This document shows, in pieces, positions 36,383 to 48,886 of a stretch of DNA of 51,015 bases. The DNA comes from Hirudo medicinalis (taxonomy: Eukaryota > Annelida > Clitellata > Hirudinida > Hirudinidae): the NCBI GenBank assembly GCA_011800805.1, contig MPNW01000335.1:1-51015 (forward strand). Reading direction: 5' to 3'. Below the pieces are notes generated by a model, which saw nothing but the letters and a program-made list of their open reading frames with translations, did not search any database and had not been told where the DNA came from. A program made the translations under genes and the position numbers. Every line of letters starts with the position of its first letter. The first letter of the stretch is position 1.

Positions 36383-37723
36383 TATAATGAATCAATAAAC
36401 ACCAGGTGGGAGCACTGCAATCAACAGGTCAACAGGTGTCTCCATCAAACATGTCTTTCCAGAAAGTCCAGCTGGAAAGCCTGGTAAACTGAGGAGTGGA
36501 GATAAGATTTTGGAGGTGGGCAGGGCCAAAATATATTTGGCCATACTAATTAATTATTCATATTTGTATTTGCAAGCCACAAAGTATTATTGCCTGCATA
36601 TAACCTATTAGTTGTAATTTATTTGTCAAATGATTTAAATGGTTTTTCAGTGAATTTAATTTTTTTTTTAAATCCTGAAAAACTGAAGAGCATTATTCTT
36701 AATCATTTTTGTCATCTTAATTAAAACGATTATGCTAACAATATTTAATAATCTCTGACTTTTCTCTACTGCAACAGTCAACAACTTCCTTGGTGAATTT
36801 ATTCATATTTTCTAAATTTATCAAATACGTTTTCACGAAATAATTTATATATTTATTTGTAATTTCTGCATTTGTTATTTAATTAGAATAATAACTATAT
36901 TTTAATATATTATAATATATTAACAGGTCAATGGAATAAACTGTAGGGAGGCAACACATGAGCAGGTAGTGGAGATTATAAAGAGTGCCTCGAACCCAAT
37001 CTGGTTCCTCGTCGAAAACACTCAAAGTCAGCCCCAACAACATCAACCTCAACAACTGCAACACCAACCTCAACTACACCAGCAACAACTACAGCAACAC
37101 CAACCTCAACTACACCAGCAGCAACAACTACAACAACAGCAACGACACATTCCACCAAACTGGAGTGGAAACAAAAATCGACATGTAAATCGAGTAGAGA
37201 AATTAATTTGCAGAATTAACTCTAATTACTCGTGGAAATATTGATTCTAAATATTTTAATTATTTGGTCGGCCGAGATTTAAGAACCAAGGAATAACTGT
37301 TTAATTTGCTTAATAATCACATTTATCATAATTGAGACCGTGATTAGGACAATTAACTAAGCAATTAATTCTGGCTCGTCTTGTAAGGTGTTTTGAAGAT
37401 TAGCTTGTTAAAGTGCTTAGAGTTAAGATCGAGGTTTCATTAGTGAGATGTCTAAGATCGATTTCATTGTCCTGGTTTAATTAATGAATTGAATTTTTTT
37501 CTAATTTCAGGATTACATGCTGAGCTCACAGCCTGGTAAATTCTATTCAATGTATTAGGCCTTACAAGTATTAAATTCATTTTTCAAAATTATCATTATT
37601 AGATTCATTATCGCCAAAATCAACACCATCATCTCTGTTGCTGCGTTCAACATGTATGTTTTCATCAGCATCATCATCGCAAACACCGTAACCCCATTGA
37701 AATTATTTTTTTTATTATTATTG

Positions 37724-37761
<38 letters not shown>

Positions 37762-40700
37762 ATCATCGTCATAATCATCATCACATTCTAGAACAAATAA
37801 ACTGAGTTCCTTACATTTTTGTTGGTTGCCATGGAAAATTGGGTCTTATGATGAAAGTTAGCGCGACATGGCGCTACGTGGGTGGCTTGGGGAAATGGAG
37901 GCAATTACCTGTAATTAAGCCTTGTCACACCTGTACAAGGCTGATCAAAAAGGATCTAAAATGATTTCATTCCACGAAGCATTCATTCGCTCAACTGCGT
38001 TTTCAGTTTTCGGAGAGTTCCGCTTCTTTTCTTGTCGAATTTTTTTGTATACGCGTTAATTTTGAGTGACGTCCGCTTCACAATCATGTCGGGTGAGATT
38101 ACGATGTATTTAACTAAACAGTTATTAATGAAGGGTTATTTTTTCCGCTTCAAGAGAGTTTTTGTTGCAATTTTTAAGTGGATTTGAATTTTTTGAACAA
38201 GTTGCTGGACGAATGAAAACGCTCCTTTCGTTATGGCGCTTTCTATTTTTAGAGGAAGCAGACGATACTGAGCAAAAATATGGCAACTTGGATGGTGAGG
38301 TGATTTCTCTGGAGATAGATTTAGGCAATCCGAAGACGAATCTTGGATTGATTTTAACTGGAAACAGAAACCTCGAACAGATGAACACCTTCGTGGCAGC
38401 AGTTCAACCGGGTAGTGCAGCCGATTTTGATGGAGGAATCATTCCAGGAGATGAACTTTTAGAGGTTATCAGAAGGAAATGAGTTGCGACATGTATTTAA
38501 AGTGTTTAGATTTGATCTCGTTGATAAGGTTAATTGTGACAAATTTACAAGTTCTTTGGTAGTTATTCAGATTATTTACTAAATAACTTGGCAAAGTGTA
38601 ATCTTTCTTGGACCAAATAACTTTAACTAGAAGCTTTTGTTCATGCTTTGTTTTAATAACAGATTATTATTTTGATTAATTTACCTTAATATGCAGAACA
38701 TAAATTGCTCTATTAAATTATGTGTCATCTAATACCTAGACTTTGATTATATGCCCATTTAGATTAATGAGCAGACTTTACAAGAGAGGAGCCATCTCAA
38801 CACCTCCTACATCATCAAATCCCTCAAAACTCAAATCATAAAGATCGTTCTTCTGAGGTAGGATACTTAAGATACTTTGTTATTGTGCTAGTAACAGCTT
38901 ATTAAACAAGAGTTGATAATTCGAATTTGATTCAAATTTAATTGTTATGCCTTACTTATTTAATTATTTTTAGGAATCCTGCAAATATTGACAAAATGGC
39001 ACTCAATCCTAAAAGTCCCTTGCTCACTCCGAGGCTCAATGCCAATGTTAGATGCATTTAAAAGTTATTGATAACTTATAAGTTAATGATAAGTTATTGA
39101 TAAGTTATTGATAAAATTTAACTTTTAAGATAAAGTATTACTTGTTTTCATATTCTAACGTGGTTTCTTATTATTAATTTGTATTCGAAGAAAATGCCGA
39201 GACGAAGTGTCGGCGACGTGGCATTGGTCAATGAAAAATTGCCTTTGGACTCCCTCCTCAGTGTTGGATTCGACAACACCAAGAGGGCCAAGAGTGCTGA
39301 ATTCCTTGCTGTCCCAGTAAGTCATGATGATGATGTAACTGTAATAATAATAATTAAATAATACAATTATTATAATTAATATAATTAAATAATAATAATT
39401 AAATAATAAAATTATTATAATTAATATAATTAAATAATAATAATTAAATAATAAAATTATTATTATTGTAATTTTAATTGTTTAATTTAATTGTTTCTAT
39501 ATTTAATACGTTATCATCATCGTCATCATCATCATTTTTATTTTTATTTGGACTTTATTTTCAGGCAAATGCTTGTAATTTGCAAATTGATACTGACATG
39601 CATTATAAATTTTCATTAAACAGGGGTCACTTTGTGTTGCTTCTCCTGCAAACTCGTGTGAATCCATCAACACTGCAGGAAATGCTCCGTCAGAAATCAA
39701 TGGAGGTATAGTCATCATCACCATGGTCATCATCACCAATGAAACAACTAATCGCTCACAAAGCATGATGATATTTTGAAGCCTGTTTCATGTACAATTC
39801 TAAGATATGCACTTTGTCGCTGAAATGGATGTAAGAGAAATAACGCAGCAACGTTGCACAATTGTTGCGAGGCTTGTTAAACTTCCCGTGGGATGTTTAT
39901 TGCTGCTCATTTTTAAAAGTTTCCCTGGTCAAACTACTCTTTAGACAAATTACAAATTACAAAACATCGTGGACATATAAAGGGTCTTGAGGTTCTGCTT
40001 AACATATGCCCCTGTAATCAAATTCTCTATCCTTAATAGTATTACCTACACAGTCTTATTACTTATTCATCGAGGTCTGACCGACAACCTCAAGAAAAGA
40101 TTGCCGGACGGAAAGGAGAGCCCGGTCAAAAAACCGTCGACTCCGAAGCACTCGGAAAATCTCATGACGGTGGAGATCCCCAGGGGCGACAGCGGACTTG
40201 GGATTAGCATCATAGGGGGCTCAGACACTTTGCTGGTGGGTTGAATGATCTAATGACATAATTATAATGGAATAATAATTGCCATATTTGTTGGTGATGT
40301 TACTGATAAAGAATTCAAATAAGAATGGTATTTTTTTTCCCTAAATTATCAAATAAAATTGTTACATTTTTAAAAATGGATTTTAAGCTATTTGTTCTAT
40401 TATTTGTTTACATATTTTATATGTGGCTGATTAACTAACACTATGACATAATTAAAGCAATGTGCTCAATAATAAGTTCCTTGCAGGGAGCCATCGTCGT
40501 CAATGACATTTTTGCCAATGGGGCTGCTGACAAAGATGGCAGATTAAAAGTCGGAGATGTTTTGGTCAAGGTGATGTTATGTTGTTATTGCCAGCATTTA
40601 TGAGTTGTTGTTCGTCAAATAATTATCCTTCCAAGAGAAGTCAATTAATAATCACTTTCTAAATTAAATTTTTTATCCCTGGACTTTTTGTCCATGAAGG

Positions 40701-43409
40701 ATTTTCCTAGGTGTTTATTATTTCTCTCATTGAACTGGCATTGACATAATGTGAATAAGTGCTCCAATGTTCATTCCTAAATTTCAATACCATATTTACC
40801 CGGGTACGACATTCAGGTCAACAACTCCAGCCTGGAGAATGTCACCCGAGAGACTGCCATGAAGCTGTTGAAGCAGGGACCGTCGGACGTATCCCTGGTA
40901 GTGAGCAGGCCAAAGGAGGACCTCATGTCCTTGGAGGAAAACTTTGAGACCTTCAATGTCGATCTCAACAAGAGGCCCGGCCAAAACCTCGGCCTCACCA
41001 TCATCGGCAAACATCGGGATTCCACCGTCTGCATCCACGAGTTGGTGGGTCTTTAATGCCCAGAGGGTCCCCGTTTATTGCTTAATATTTGCTTTTGTTT
41101 GGGGGATGTTTTAATCTGTTAAGAACGATTAGGATTGAAGTGTAATGGTGGAAATTACAAACTTGCGCTGGGATTTGCCATCAGCGGATTTCATGAGTCC
41201 GTTATTGCTATTAGTTATTAATTAACGAATTGCTTATTGTCGGTAAATAATGAAAACCATTTAAAATCAGTTAAAGGGGGGGTTGGCAGAGGCAGAGGGT
41301 AGGTTGAAATCCGGAGATGAGATTCTCCTCATAAACAAGAAGTCCTTCAAAGGCCAAGAAGCTGCAGCTGAACTCCTCAAGGTTGCCATTTACTATTACA
41401 TTACTACAAATAATAAATAAAATATAATAATATTAATAAATTACAATGTTTTTAAGGGTAATATGTAATGTTATTATGTTATTGTAAATAAGGTGTAATG
41501 TTATTATGTCATTTTAAGTAATGCATAATGCTATTGCATCATCACAAACCACATGAAGTGTTATTACTGCAACGTTTGGTTGATTCAATGCTATGTTATT
41601 GTAATTACATTTCCTTTCCAAACTTTCCAGTCAGCTCCAGGCATGGTTCGACTGACCGTTCGTAGGCCGTGGACGAAAAAGGCCGCAGCCGTGAACTCGG
41701 GGGTTCCAGAAAAAGTCCAGAAACGTAAGCTTACCATTTTGTTAGTTTTTAATTTTTAATGAATTTTATAATGTCGTTACTGTTTTATTGACAGTTACAA
41801 TCTTTTACGTCATATTACATTGTTTTAATTATTACAAATAAGCATTTCACATTATTGTTATCTACATTTGTGAAATATTACCAATAGCTCAATAAATTGC
41901 AAGCATCCACTTTTACATGCCCCATTGAAAAGCAATTATTAATTCTTAACTTGTTTGCTCCTTAAATTTCTCAACTTCCTGCCTCCAAAAAAAGGTTTCT
42001 AAAAAATTCATTTACAACCTCAAGTTTTAATTGAATCGATTGAATCAATCCGTGTTAACGATTCGAGGCACGAGCGAAACGTTTTTTAAGTACAATGTTA
42101 TTTTGTTTCTGTTTTTTAAATTGGTCGTACCTTGTCCGTGCAAGCTTTGCAAATTTGTTGACATTTTTTTTTTTAAATAAAATAATTTCCCATAAAAAAT
42201 AGACAAATTTTCTCCAATGAATAAATGATCGACAGAATGTGAGCTTGATTCTGCACCCAAATAAAATATCGAAGCATGTTCGAATCACTCTTATTGTTTG
42301 TTGTTTCATCAATTTGTATCAATGGAATGTCATTCAGGTTGTTAATCTCTTAAAACAAATTGTCTGACTGGGCGACGGTAAGTTGTATTCCACATTCCTT
42401 TGTCACTTGTTCAGATATCGTCTGCATTGTTTGTAATCCCTTGGGCTTTCGAATGCAGAGTTCCATATCTTCTTTGTAATTAGGATCACTGGGGGCTGAA
42501 GTTATCAACATCAGACTGCCCAGGTTCGACAGAGGTGTCGTGATGTTTCTTCTGGAACGAGAGGCAGGCGACCGAGGTCGTCCTTCGCCTGTTGTCATCA
42601 GAGAAGTAAAGGGTCAGGAGTCTGTCGCCAAGCAGTTCAAGGTGTGAGAGCATTTGATGTTATGAGTTTTTGATTTCAGGATTTTATACTTTCAAACCCA
42701 ATTATGTTATTTTTACAACTGCACTTAATAAACCTGAGGTTGGAGATAAAGTCCTGTCAATAAACAAGGTTGCAACAGATTCTGTGAACCTCAAGCAGGC
42801 CATGGAGATGATACAAAAGTCTCCTGGGGATGTTGTCTTTGAAATATTGAGAGGTTGAAATGATGCTTCTTTTGGGGATATTTCTTTTTCCGAAATTAAT
42901 TTGTAGTTATAATTTGATTAAACTAGATTGTAACGCATAACATTAATGTTGGATTTATACAAATCAAAAACAAATGAAATAGTTAACTGTAACATGTTTA
43001 GACAATGCCTTGGTTCCAAGATCAAAATCACCCACTCCTTCTGTGGAAAGAACTAGGTACTTGGAATGATGGCTACATGGTGTTGATGTTTGACATGACC
43101 TTAAAATTTCCTTTCTCAAACAGTGGCCTTGTAGAAGACGAACGACAAATAAAAATCGTCACCCTACACAGGGAATCGACGGGCTACGGGTTCAGTGTCG
43201 TCGGTGGATTCGGCAGCCCCAGAGGAGACCTGCCCATATTCGTTAAGAGCGTCTTTGAGGGGGGAGTGGCAGCCAGGGATGGTCGTTTGAAGAGGGGCGA
43301 CAAACTGGTAGCAGTTAATGGTGAAAACCTAGACGGTTTGACCCATTCGGAAGCTCTGGCTTTGCTGAAGAATTGTGGGGGAACCATCGTGCTTACGATC
43401 GTCGAGTGA
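29265..43409 (+). CDS. PATJ: PATJ/MUPP1-family multi-PDZ polarity scaffold
   Basis: Scaffold of the Crumbs complex. Family members bind Pals1 through L27 and organise apical polarity and junctions. 32 exons, 1844 residues (human PATJ about 1800): 29265-29283, 29421-29695, 29985-30235, 30414-30585, 30922-31068, 31230-31490, 31686-31779, 32151-32242, 32480-32699, 32888-32958, 33290-33547, 33969-34077, 34426-34985, 35256-35513, 35639-36131, 36406-36515, 36927-37184, 37511-37535, 38253-38464, 38763-38857, 38974-39046, 39191-39316, 39624-39705, 40075-40235, 40487-40570, 40817-41044, 41271-41381, 41631-41724, 42502-42641, 42739-42853, 43002-43056, 43124-43409. An N-terminal L27 domain is followed by about 11 PDZ domains with GLG(F/I/L) loops, for example [23 protein letters not shown] and the last GYGFSVVGG. 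The [10 protein letters not shown] block before PDZ4 is typical of PATJ/MUPP1. Oddities: acidic insert in PDZ4, Gln/His-rich linker, 25-base microexon, internal promoter. Confidence 0.93.
33372..33444 (+). repeat. coding GAT/GAC microsatellite inside PATJ PDZ4
   Basis: Tandem GAY/AAY units in exon 11 encode an uninterrupted Asp/Asn/Glu stretch of about 23 residues inside the fourth PDZ domain. The frame is open on both sides. A similar non-coding GAT tract lies in the next intron (33861-33930). Confidence 0.9.
37023..37142 (+). repeat. coding CAA/CAC/CCT repeat: Gln/His/Pro-rich linker of PATJ
   Basis: Exon 17 after PDZ6 contains imperfect repeats of a QQHQPQL-type unit, about 40 residues, rich in Gln, His and Pro. 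It is probably a flexible linker. If the exon is not spliced at 37184, translation ends at 37244. Confidence 0.85.
37185..37244 (+). other. possible alternative 3' end of the PATJ coding region
   Basis: Without splicing at the donor at 37185, the exon 17 frame continues 19 codons to a TGA at 37242-37244. This would yield an isoform with L27 and PDZ1-6 only. The donor (GTAAAT) is moderate, so retention is possible. Confidence 0.35.
37975..38092 (+). promoter_or_regulatory. putative internal promoter and alternative first exon of PATJ
   Basis: A compact stretch with a CRE-like TGACGTCC is followed by ATG-TCG-G (38086-38092) and a strong donor GTGAGA. The exon ends in phase 1, exactly as needed to join exon 19 at 38253. 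The same phase is used by the upstream microexon 37511-37535. This would produce a short form beginning M-S-E-E-A-D and carrying PDZ7 onward. Alternatively the locus is two adjacent genes. Confidence 0.5.
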
Positions 43410-43931
43410 AATCGGTTTCATCCTGTTCATGATTTTCGAGCTAATTTATACTTTGTTTTTATGTGATTTATATTTTTCTGAATTACGAATTGTAGATTTC
43501 CGGTTTTATCTCTTCGAGAATTTTGTGATGTGATTGCTCAGGTCCGAGATTGATCCCGGCATGTGTTCAAATGAGGCGGAAAACTGTGGTCTGCTGAGTT
43601 TCTTGCATCTCTAATCTCATTATTTGTGATTATATTCGCTTATGCAATCCATAATTATGATCAGCGTTATCTGTGTTATTTTTTCAAGCCTGCAATTGTC
43701 ACTGAGTTTTAGATGCAGAATTGGGCCTTACATGTGATTTTTGAAGATTTACATTTTGTTGTTATCAAGACGAGCAATCGAACAACATGCATTCCAGTTG
43801 TGAGTTGTATTTGCGAGAATAAAATCAAAAGGATTTGTTACTTATTGAGTTCTGAATGTCAGTTTTCTTTTTTGAGTTTTGAGATGTTTCTCGAAATCAT
43901 TTTTAAAAATGTGATAGGATCCGAATTATTT
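43410..43931. other. shared 3' region of convergent PATJ (+) and CDIN1 (-)
   Basis: 521 bases between the two stop codons. A plus-strand AATAAA lies at 43818-43823 for PATJ. On the minus strand an AATAAA (complement of 43931-43936) overlaps the CDIN1 stop codon. No other coding content is seen. Confidence 0.55.
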
Positions 43932-46691
43932 TTATTCAACATTTAAAACTTCAAATGAAGCAGGAAAAGAATCCAAGATCAGAATACCATCCTCCCTGTG
44001 GACATCCAGGTGCTTCAGAAAGCCAAACCAGTAAATGACCAGACCAGGCCCAAACCTGGGCCAAATACAAATTGTTATCATTAATTTTGATATTAAAGAA
44101 GAGTATTTTATCATCTAAATATTCTGTGTTTTGCAAAGAAGTCTTGTAAAATGTAATGTTTAGCATATAGCAATTACAAATATTTCACAAGCTATTTATA
44201 GTTTTGGGAGTTGTTGCCACCTGTTCTGATAGCACCAGTACTGGTCCCTGAGATAGCCCTCGTGGAGTTCTTCATCTCCAAATGAAGCCTTTGATTCAAT
44301 CCAGGTGACAATGCTGCCATCCACAGCTGGAAAGTGAAATGCTATTGTCAACTGAGAGACTGGTCAGATAGGTGAAGTGTTGCTAATATTTTCAGCAACA
44401 GTATATAATACAATAAATTGTAAATAATCAAAGAAATAATTGATAAAAAAATAAAATGTAAGTAATTCTTCAATTCAATAAAAGTAACTTGTTAATTAAT
44501 TTAAAGTTAACGAAATTTACAAATTGCAAAACTGATTATAATAAATTGATACCAGTAATTGCTACCATACTCACCTATCGGTACCTGGAGCACGATGTCA
44601 GGTGTTTTATCAAACCCTTTTGATTGGAGGTGGGTCTCATCTGAATAAAATGAAAACAGTTAGTAGTAATTCATTGCTATTATTAATTAATATAGTATTG
44701 GTAGTATAATGACTTGATGCTTTATGAAAATGAAAGTTAATTATTAATTAATCAAAATGTCTAATTAATTACACAAATGGAAATTGTAACCTTGGAAAGG
44801 AATTCCAGCCTGGTTCAGCTTCCTCTTCAGCAGTGCCTCGTGTTCGTGACCGAGAGATCTGTCATAACAAAATAGTCAGATGAGATCGCCATGGAAACCA
44901 CTGGATCATCATTGATCATCACCTCATCATCACATCATTGATCATCACCTCATCATCACATCACATGATCATCATCTCAACATCATTGCCATCATCATCT
45001 TAGACATCCTCATAACCCTCAATCAGGACCGTCAAGTGCTTACTGTTTTCGCTTGTCTGTTATTGGTCCATAGAGAAGGTCGCTGAATATGCACTGTGGC
45101 GATTCAAACGATAGAAACTCAATAGAAGTTAATTATTTTATCAACGATAACAAGTAAATAAATAAATAGTAACAATATTAAGTATTAGTTAGTTAATTAA
45201 TTAGGAATGGCCAACAGTTTGAATTTCTTTCGACAGGATGGCATCCGAGATCTTCCACGGCCTCTTCAGGAGTTCTGAGACCTCCCCTTTTGGAGCTAAA
45301 ACAAACACTTTTGTCACTAAATGATCTCGAATAATGTAGCAATTATAAACGTACTGATTTCTTCATGAAATTCAATTGTAACTTATAAATAATTAATCAC
45401 AATTACCATTATATAAATTACTAACATGCACTCACAAGTAATTACCCAAATTACTATTCATTCTAAGCCTGCTAAACATCTAACGGATGTATCACAAATA
45501 ACTCTCAGAAGTGAATATTTTTATAAATAAAGACAAAAACACAAAATCAATGCATGTGTGGAATGAGATGATCTCAGAATGATTAAAAGTGGACTTTAAT
45601 GAAATTATCCCTTCGGTCGTACCGGTCGAACCCTGATATTTTGCGAAGGCCAAATGTCTTTCAAGGATGATGCGAGCCAACAGACTCGGAGACAATCCTT
45701 CCTGATGATTTGCAGACAATTTGACTTTTATTTAAACAAAATTTAACACTAAGGTGTAACAAAACTTACGATAAATATGGATTACACTCTCAAGAAGTTT
45801 TATTGTAAATATTGTCAATTACATCAATATCATTACAGGTGAAAAATCAAAACAGAAGTGCACCAATGTTTCAAATTGTGAGTTGAGAAAATATCTATAA
45901 TACCTGCTTTGCCATGGTGAGAATAACTTGTCTGCAAACATTTTGTTGGGAATTTTCACAATATCTAAAATAATGAGGCAATGGTGAAGTGAAAAATTGC
46001 CTGTCTTTACTAAATGAAAAATAAAGAGCTTAGATGCAACAATAACAATAATAAAAATGATAATTAAGTAAATAATTAGCCAATAAAGACCTGGAAAAGG
46101 GTTCAATGCTAAATAATAAAATAGTATACAGACCTGTACTCATTGACATCTCAATAATAAGTTATGGTTACCTGAAGTAATGCTCATTTGTTTTGTCTGG
46201 TGAGGTGTGCTTTCGATAATTGTGCTTCATTTTCCTCTGTTGTTAAATAGATTTGTTCATTTGTTTAAGTTCAGTTAATAAATTAATCAACTGTATATAA
46301 TTTATGTTTTAAAAATAGATTATGCAGATTCCTTTGAAGTAGCATTTATCAGAATGTGATCAAAATTTATTTAAAATAAAAATCCCATACCTGAAATATC
46401 TGATCATAAATGCACAAAAGAGTCTGTTTTTTTATTCTAGAAAACAAAATATGAAAAACATGGCAAATATGCGATTACATTGAAATGAAATAATCACTTA
46501 GTGATCTAGTTAATATGCTCAGATATTTTACTGAAATATGGCAAAGTCAAAATTAATTGTCTAACTTAAGTGGTTAACGGTGACGCCTAAACATACCCGG
46601 GATGAGTTTTAACCAAGTTGCTTAAATAGTCTCTCGGGTCACTGTGCCTGTGCACTTCGGCAACAATTTCTTTATATTTCGACAGATCCAT
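43932..46691 (-). CDS. CDIN1: CDAN1-interacting nuclease 1 homologue (C15orf41)
   Basis: Predicted PD-(D/E)XK nuclease. The human protein binds codanin-1, and mutations cause congenital dyserythropoietic anaemia type I. Exons (minus): 46691-46597, 46436-46391, 46236-46172, 45964-45904, 45701-45623, 45295-45216, 45093-45044, 44858-44791, 44640-44575, 44326-44221, 44055-43932, with all phases consistent, 279 residues (human 281). The N-terminal half is predicted helical and contains [14 protein letters not shown], equivalent to the human PSLMARLILERFL block. The nuclease core is visible as TPDIVLQVP (D196) and [10 protein letters not shown] (E214, K216). A C-terminal [13 protein letters not shown] block follows. 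All three catalytic residues are present, so it should be active. Start is the only ATG in the first exon. Confidence 0.95.
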
Positions 46692-47314
46692 GTCAATCGC
46701 TAAAAATCTGCCGATAGGGAATTTTTATTTATCCAACCCGCTTACATCTGTTTATATTTACATCGCGCGAAATGATGAAAACTAATGAGGAATTTAATAA
46801 TTCATATCTTTAAGTAAAAGTTTAATGAAATATTGGTATTATTGATATTATTAAAAAATACTTTTAGATTAAACAAATTCCATTTAAAAAAGCAACTGTA
46901 AACAAAAGTGGTTGAAAGTCACAGAAATCATACGGTCATTCGGCAATGCAGAGTGATTTTTTGGACACGAAATTGAGCTCAAACAATTGTGGAATCCTTA
47001 ATTTAAACTTGCACCATGGGACAGAGCAAAAACTTAAAGTGGGATTTAAAATTTTTTTTAGGCGAATACAAACGAAATACATTTTAAGAAAATCCCAAGT
47101 TACATAAAATTTCAGAAGTTTCAAAGTTTCAGAATTGTAGTTGATATTAAAAAAAATCACAAAAACTTTAATATACGCGTAAACATGAGAAGCGTCATAA
47201 ATATGTATTTTGACCTTTAAAAGTTGGAAAACCGTCGGGACAGTTAAAAAATCGCTGGTATATCATTAAATTCAAGCACTTTAGTTGGCATAGTAATTAC
47301 TAGTAACTTTTAAA
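46692..47314. other. divergent intergenic region between CDIN1 (-) and the Cys-rich gene (+)
   Basis: 623 AT-rich bases between divergent start codons, presumably containing both promoters. A minus-strand frame of 74 codons (47160-46936) has no family signature and is taken as chance. Confidence 0.45.
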
Positions 47315-48886
47315 ATGAATGCCTGCTCTAAGAGCGAGTACCAAGACCAATTTGTGGGATGGTCATCGAACTACATAAAAGTAGAGGATGAAGACTGCCA
47401 ATGCTGGCGGTTGGTAACTGTTCATTTAGAATCATTTCAAACAAAAATAAAGTGCTACAGTTTTGCTCCAATCCGATATTTTTTGTTTGTTTGTTAATTT
47501 TTTGTTAATTATTTTTGTGAATTGTGATTGCAATTTTCAATAATTCCTTGTCAATATTTGTTCCTAATTAATTAGAAGCAAAGGTACCAAGGTCATAACT
47601 TGATATATTCCAAATACTGGAATTAAAAATTGGAACAGTATTTGCTCAGACATTACAAATGGCCCTTTCTGTCATATGTTGGATTTTGTTGTCCATGATA
47701 TTCGGTAGTCCTAGGCGGGACTTCCGTTCTCCTTTGGTTTTTGAGTTCGGCTTTTGTAAATAAACTCGTTTATAAGCATGATACTTTCTGCTGAAAAGTT
47801 TTTCACTTTTCGCTTCCATGTAACTATATTATTTCCACTCAATCTACTACAAAATGTTACCGGTTAAAGCAGATGTCACTTTAAAGTATTGTCAACTACT
47901 CTAAAATTAACTTAATTATTTAATTAGCTAGATATAAACTAAAAAAACTACAAACGATTGCTTCACAGCTTCGACCCTAAAAAGACTTTCCAAAGGTGTC
48001 CCTGTTCCAATAAGAAATATTTCAGCGATGACATGGCCCTAAACTATACCCTCCAATCCATTGCCGAAAACTACAGGGCCCATCTGGACAACCAAAAGCA
48101 GAGGGCAATGCAGTTCAAGGTCTATCATGTAACCTCTGCTCCATCCTACGTTACCTGCCTATCTCCGAGTTTCTCACTTTTATTAATTTTAAAAATTTTG
48201 AATAAAACAAGCTGCGGAATATCAAATTGCATCAATGAATAATTATTGCTGAGTAATCAGTTGCATGCATAATTTATAAGTCAAAATATCACCTTAAAAT
48301 TAATTATTGCTTAGTTTCAATTGGTCCTATATCCTGTTACGCCTGTTAATTTCAAGAGCTGACCAATCCACTCATTAATCGATGCGAGGAAAAGTGCAAA
48401 CAACCTTCCAGGAAAAAGGAGCATCCGGTTTGCAAGGAGTTGGAGAATCGTCAGGAAAAACCGGACTGTTTCCAATCCAGTCTAGTTGAAGACAGAAAAC
48501 CCGAGGGGGAGTGTTGTAATAGCTGCTGCTGCTGTTGCACTTGCTGCCCTTGCTGTTGCTACGAAGAGACTCCGTGCCAGAGTTGTTCCAAGTGCCCCAA
48601 CGTCTTCGTGGACAATTCCCAAAGGGTGGAGTTCTTGGCACTCCAACAGCGCCAAGATTGCGAACCTCAAGGGTACTGCGCCAAGAAGAAGAAAAGGACA
48701 TGCACCTGTCATAGCGGCAAAAAGCATTTCAGTGTTTTAGACTTACAGACGAGGCCCTTCAAGGGCTGTTCAGATATACCGTTGGATCACAGTTTCAAAC
48801 ATTTCCTGACAGCCCCTGACATATTCAAGCTGAGGTACATGCAGAATGATTACATGTCGTTCGATGACTGGTACACAGTTCCGTGA
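47315..48886 (+). CDS. unrecognised cysteine-rich protein
   Basis: Exons 47315-47409, 47969-48119 and 48359-48886 join in phase (2 then 0) to give 257 residues. No family is recognised. There is no signal peptide or membrane segment, so it is probably intracellular. The N-terminal part has a YQDQFVGWSSNYIKVEDEDC block and a CPCSNKKYFSDDM block. The middle has a highly basic, Cys-containing stretch and then a run of 13 Cys in 18 residues (about residues 142-159), followed by CxxC pairs (PCQSCSKC), which could bind metal. The C-terminus ends SFDDWYTVP and has no cysteines after CSDIP. Poly(A) signals ATTAAA and AATAAA lie at 48991-49004. The three introns and clean frame argue for a real gene, though it may be lineage-restricted. 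Confidence 0.7.

Noticed and set aside
39565..39623. Extended 5' part of PATJ exon 23 (acceptor at 39564)
   Set aside because: The phase is wrong for joining exon 22 and exon 24; the acceptor at 39623 gives an in-frame 82-base exon.
46936..47160. 74-codon minus-strand frame between CDIN1 and the Cys-rich gene
   Set aside because: AT-driven composition, no family match, and it sits in the expected divergent promoter region.
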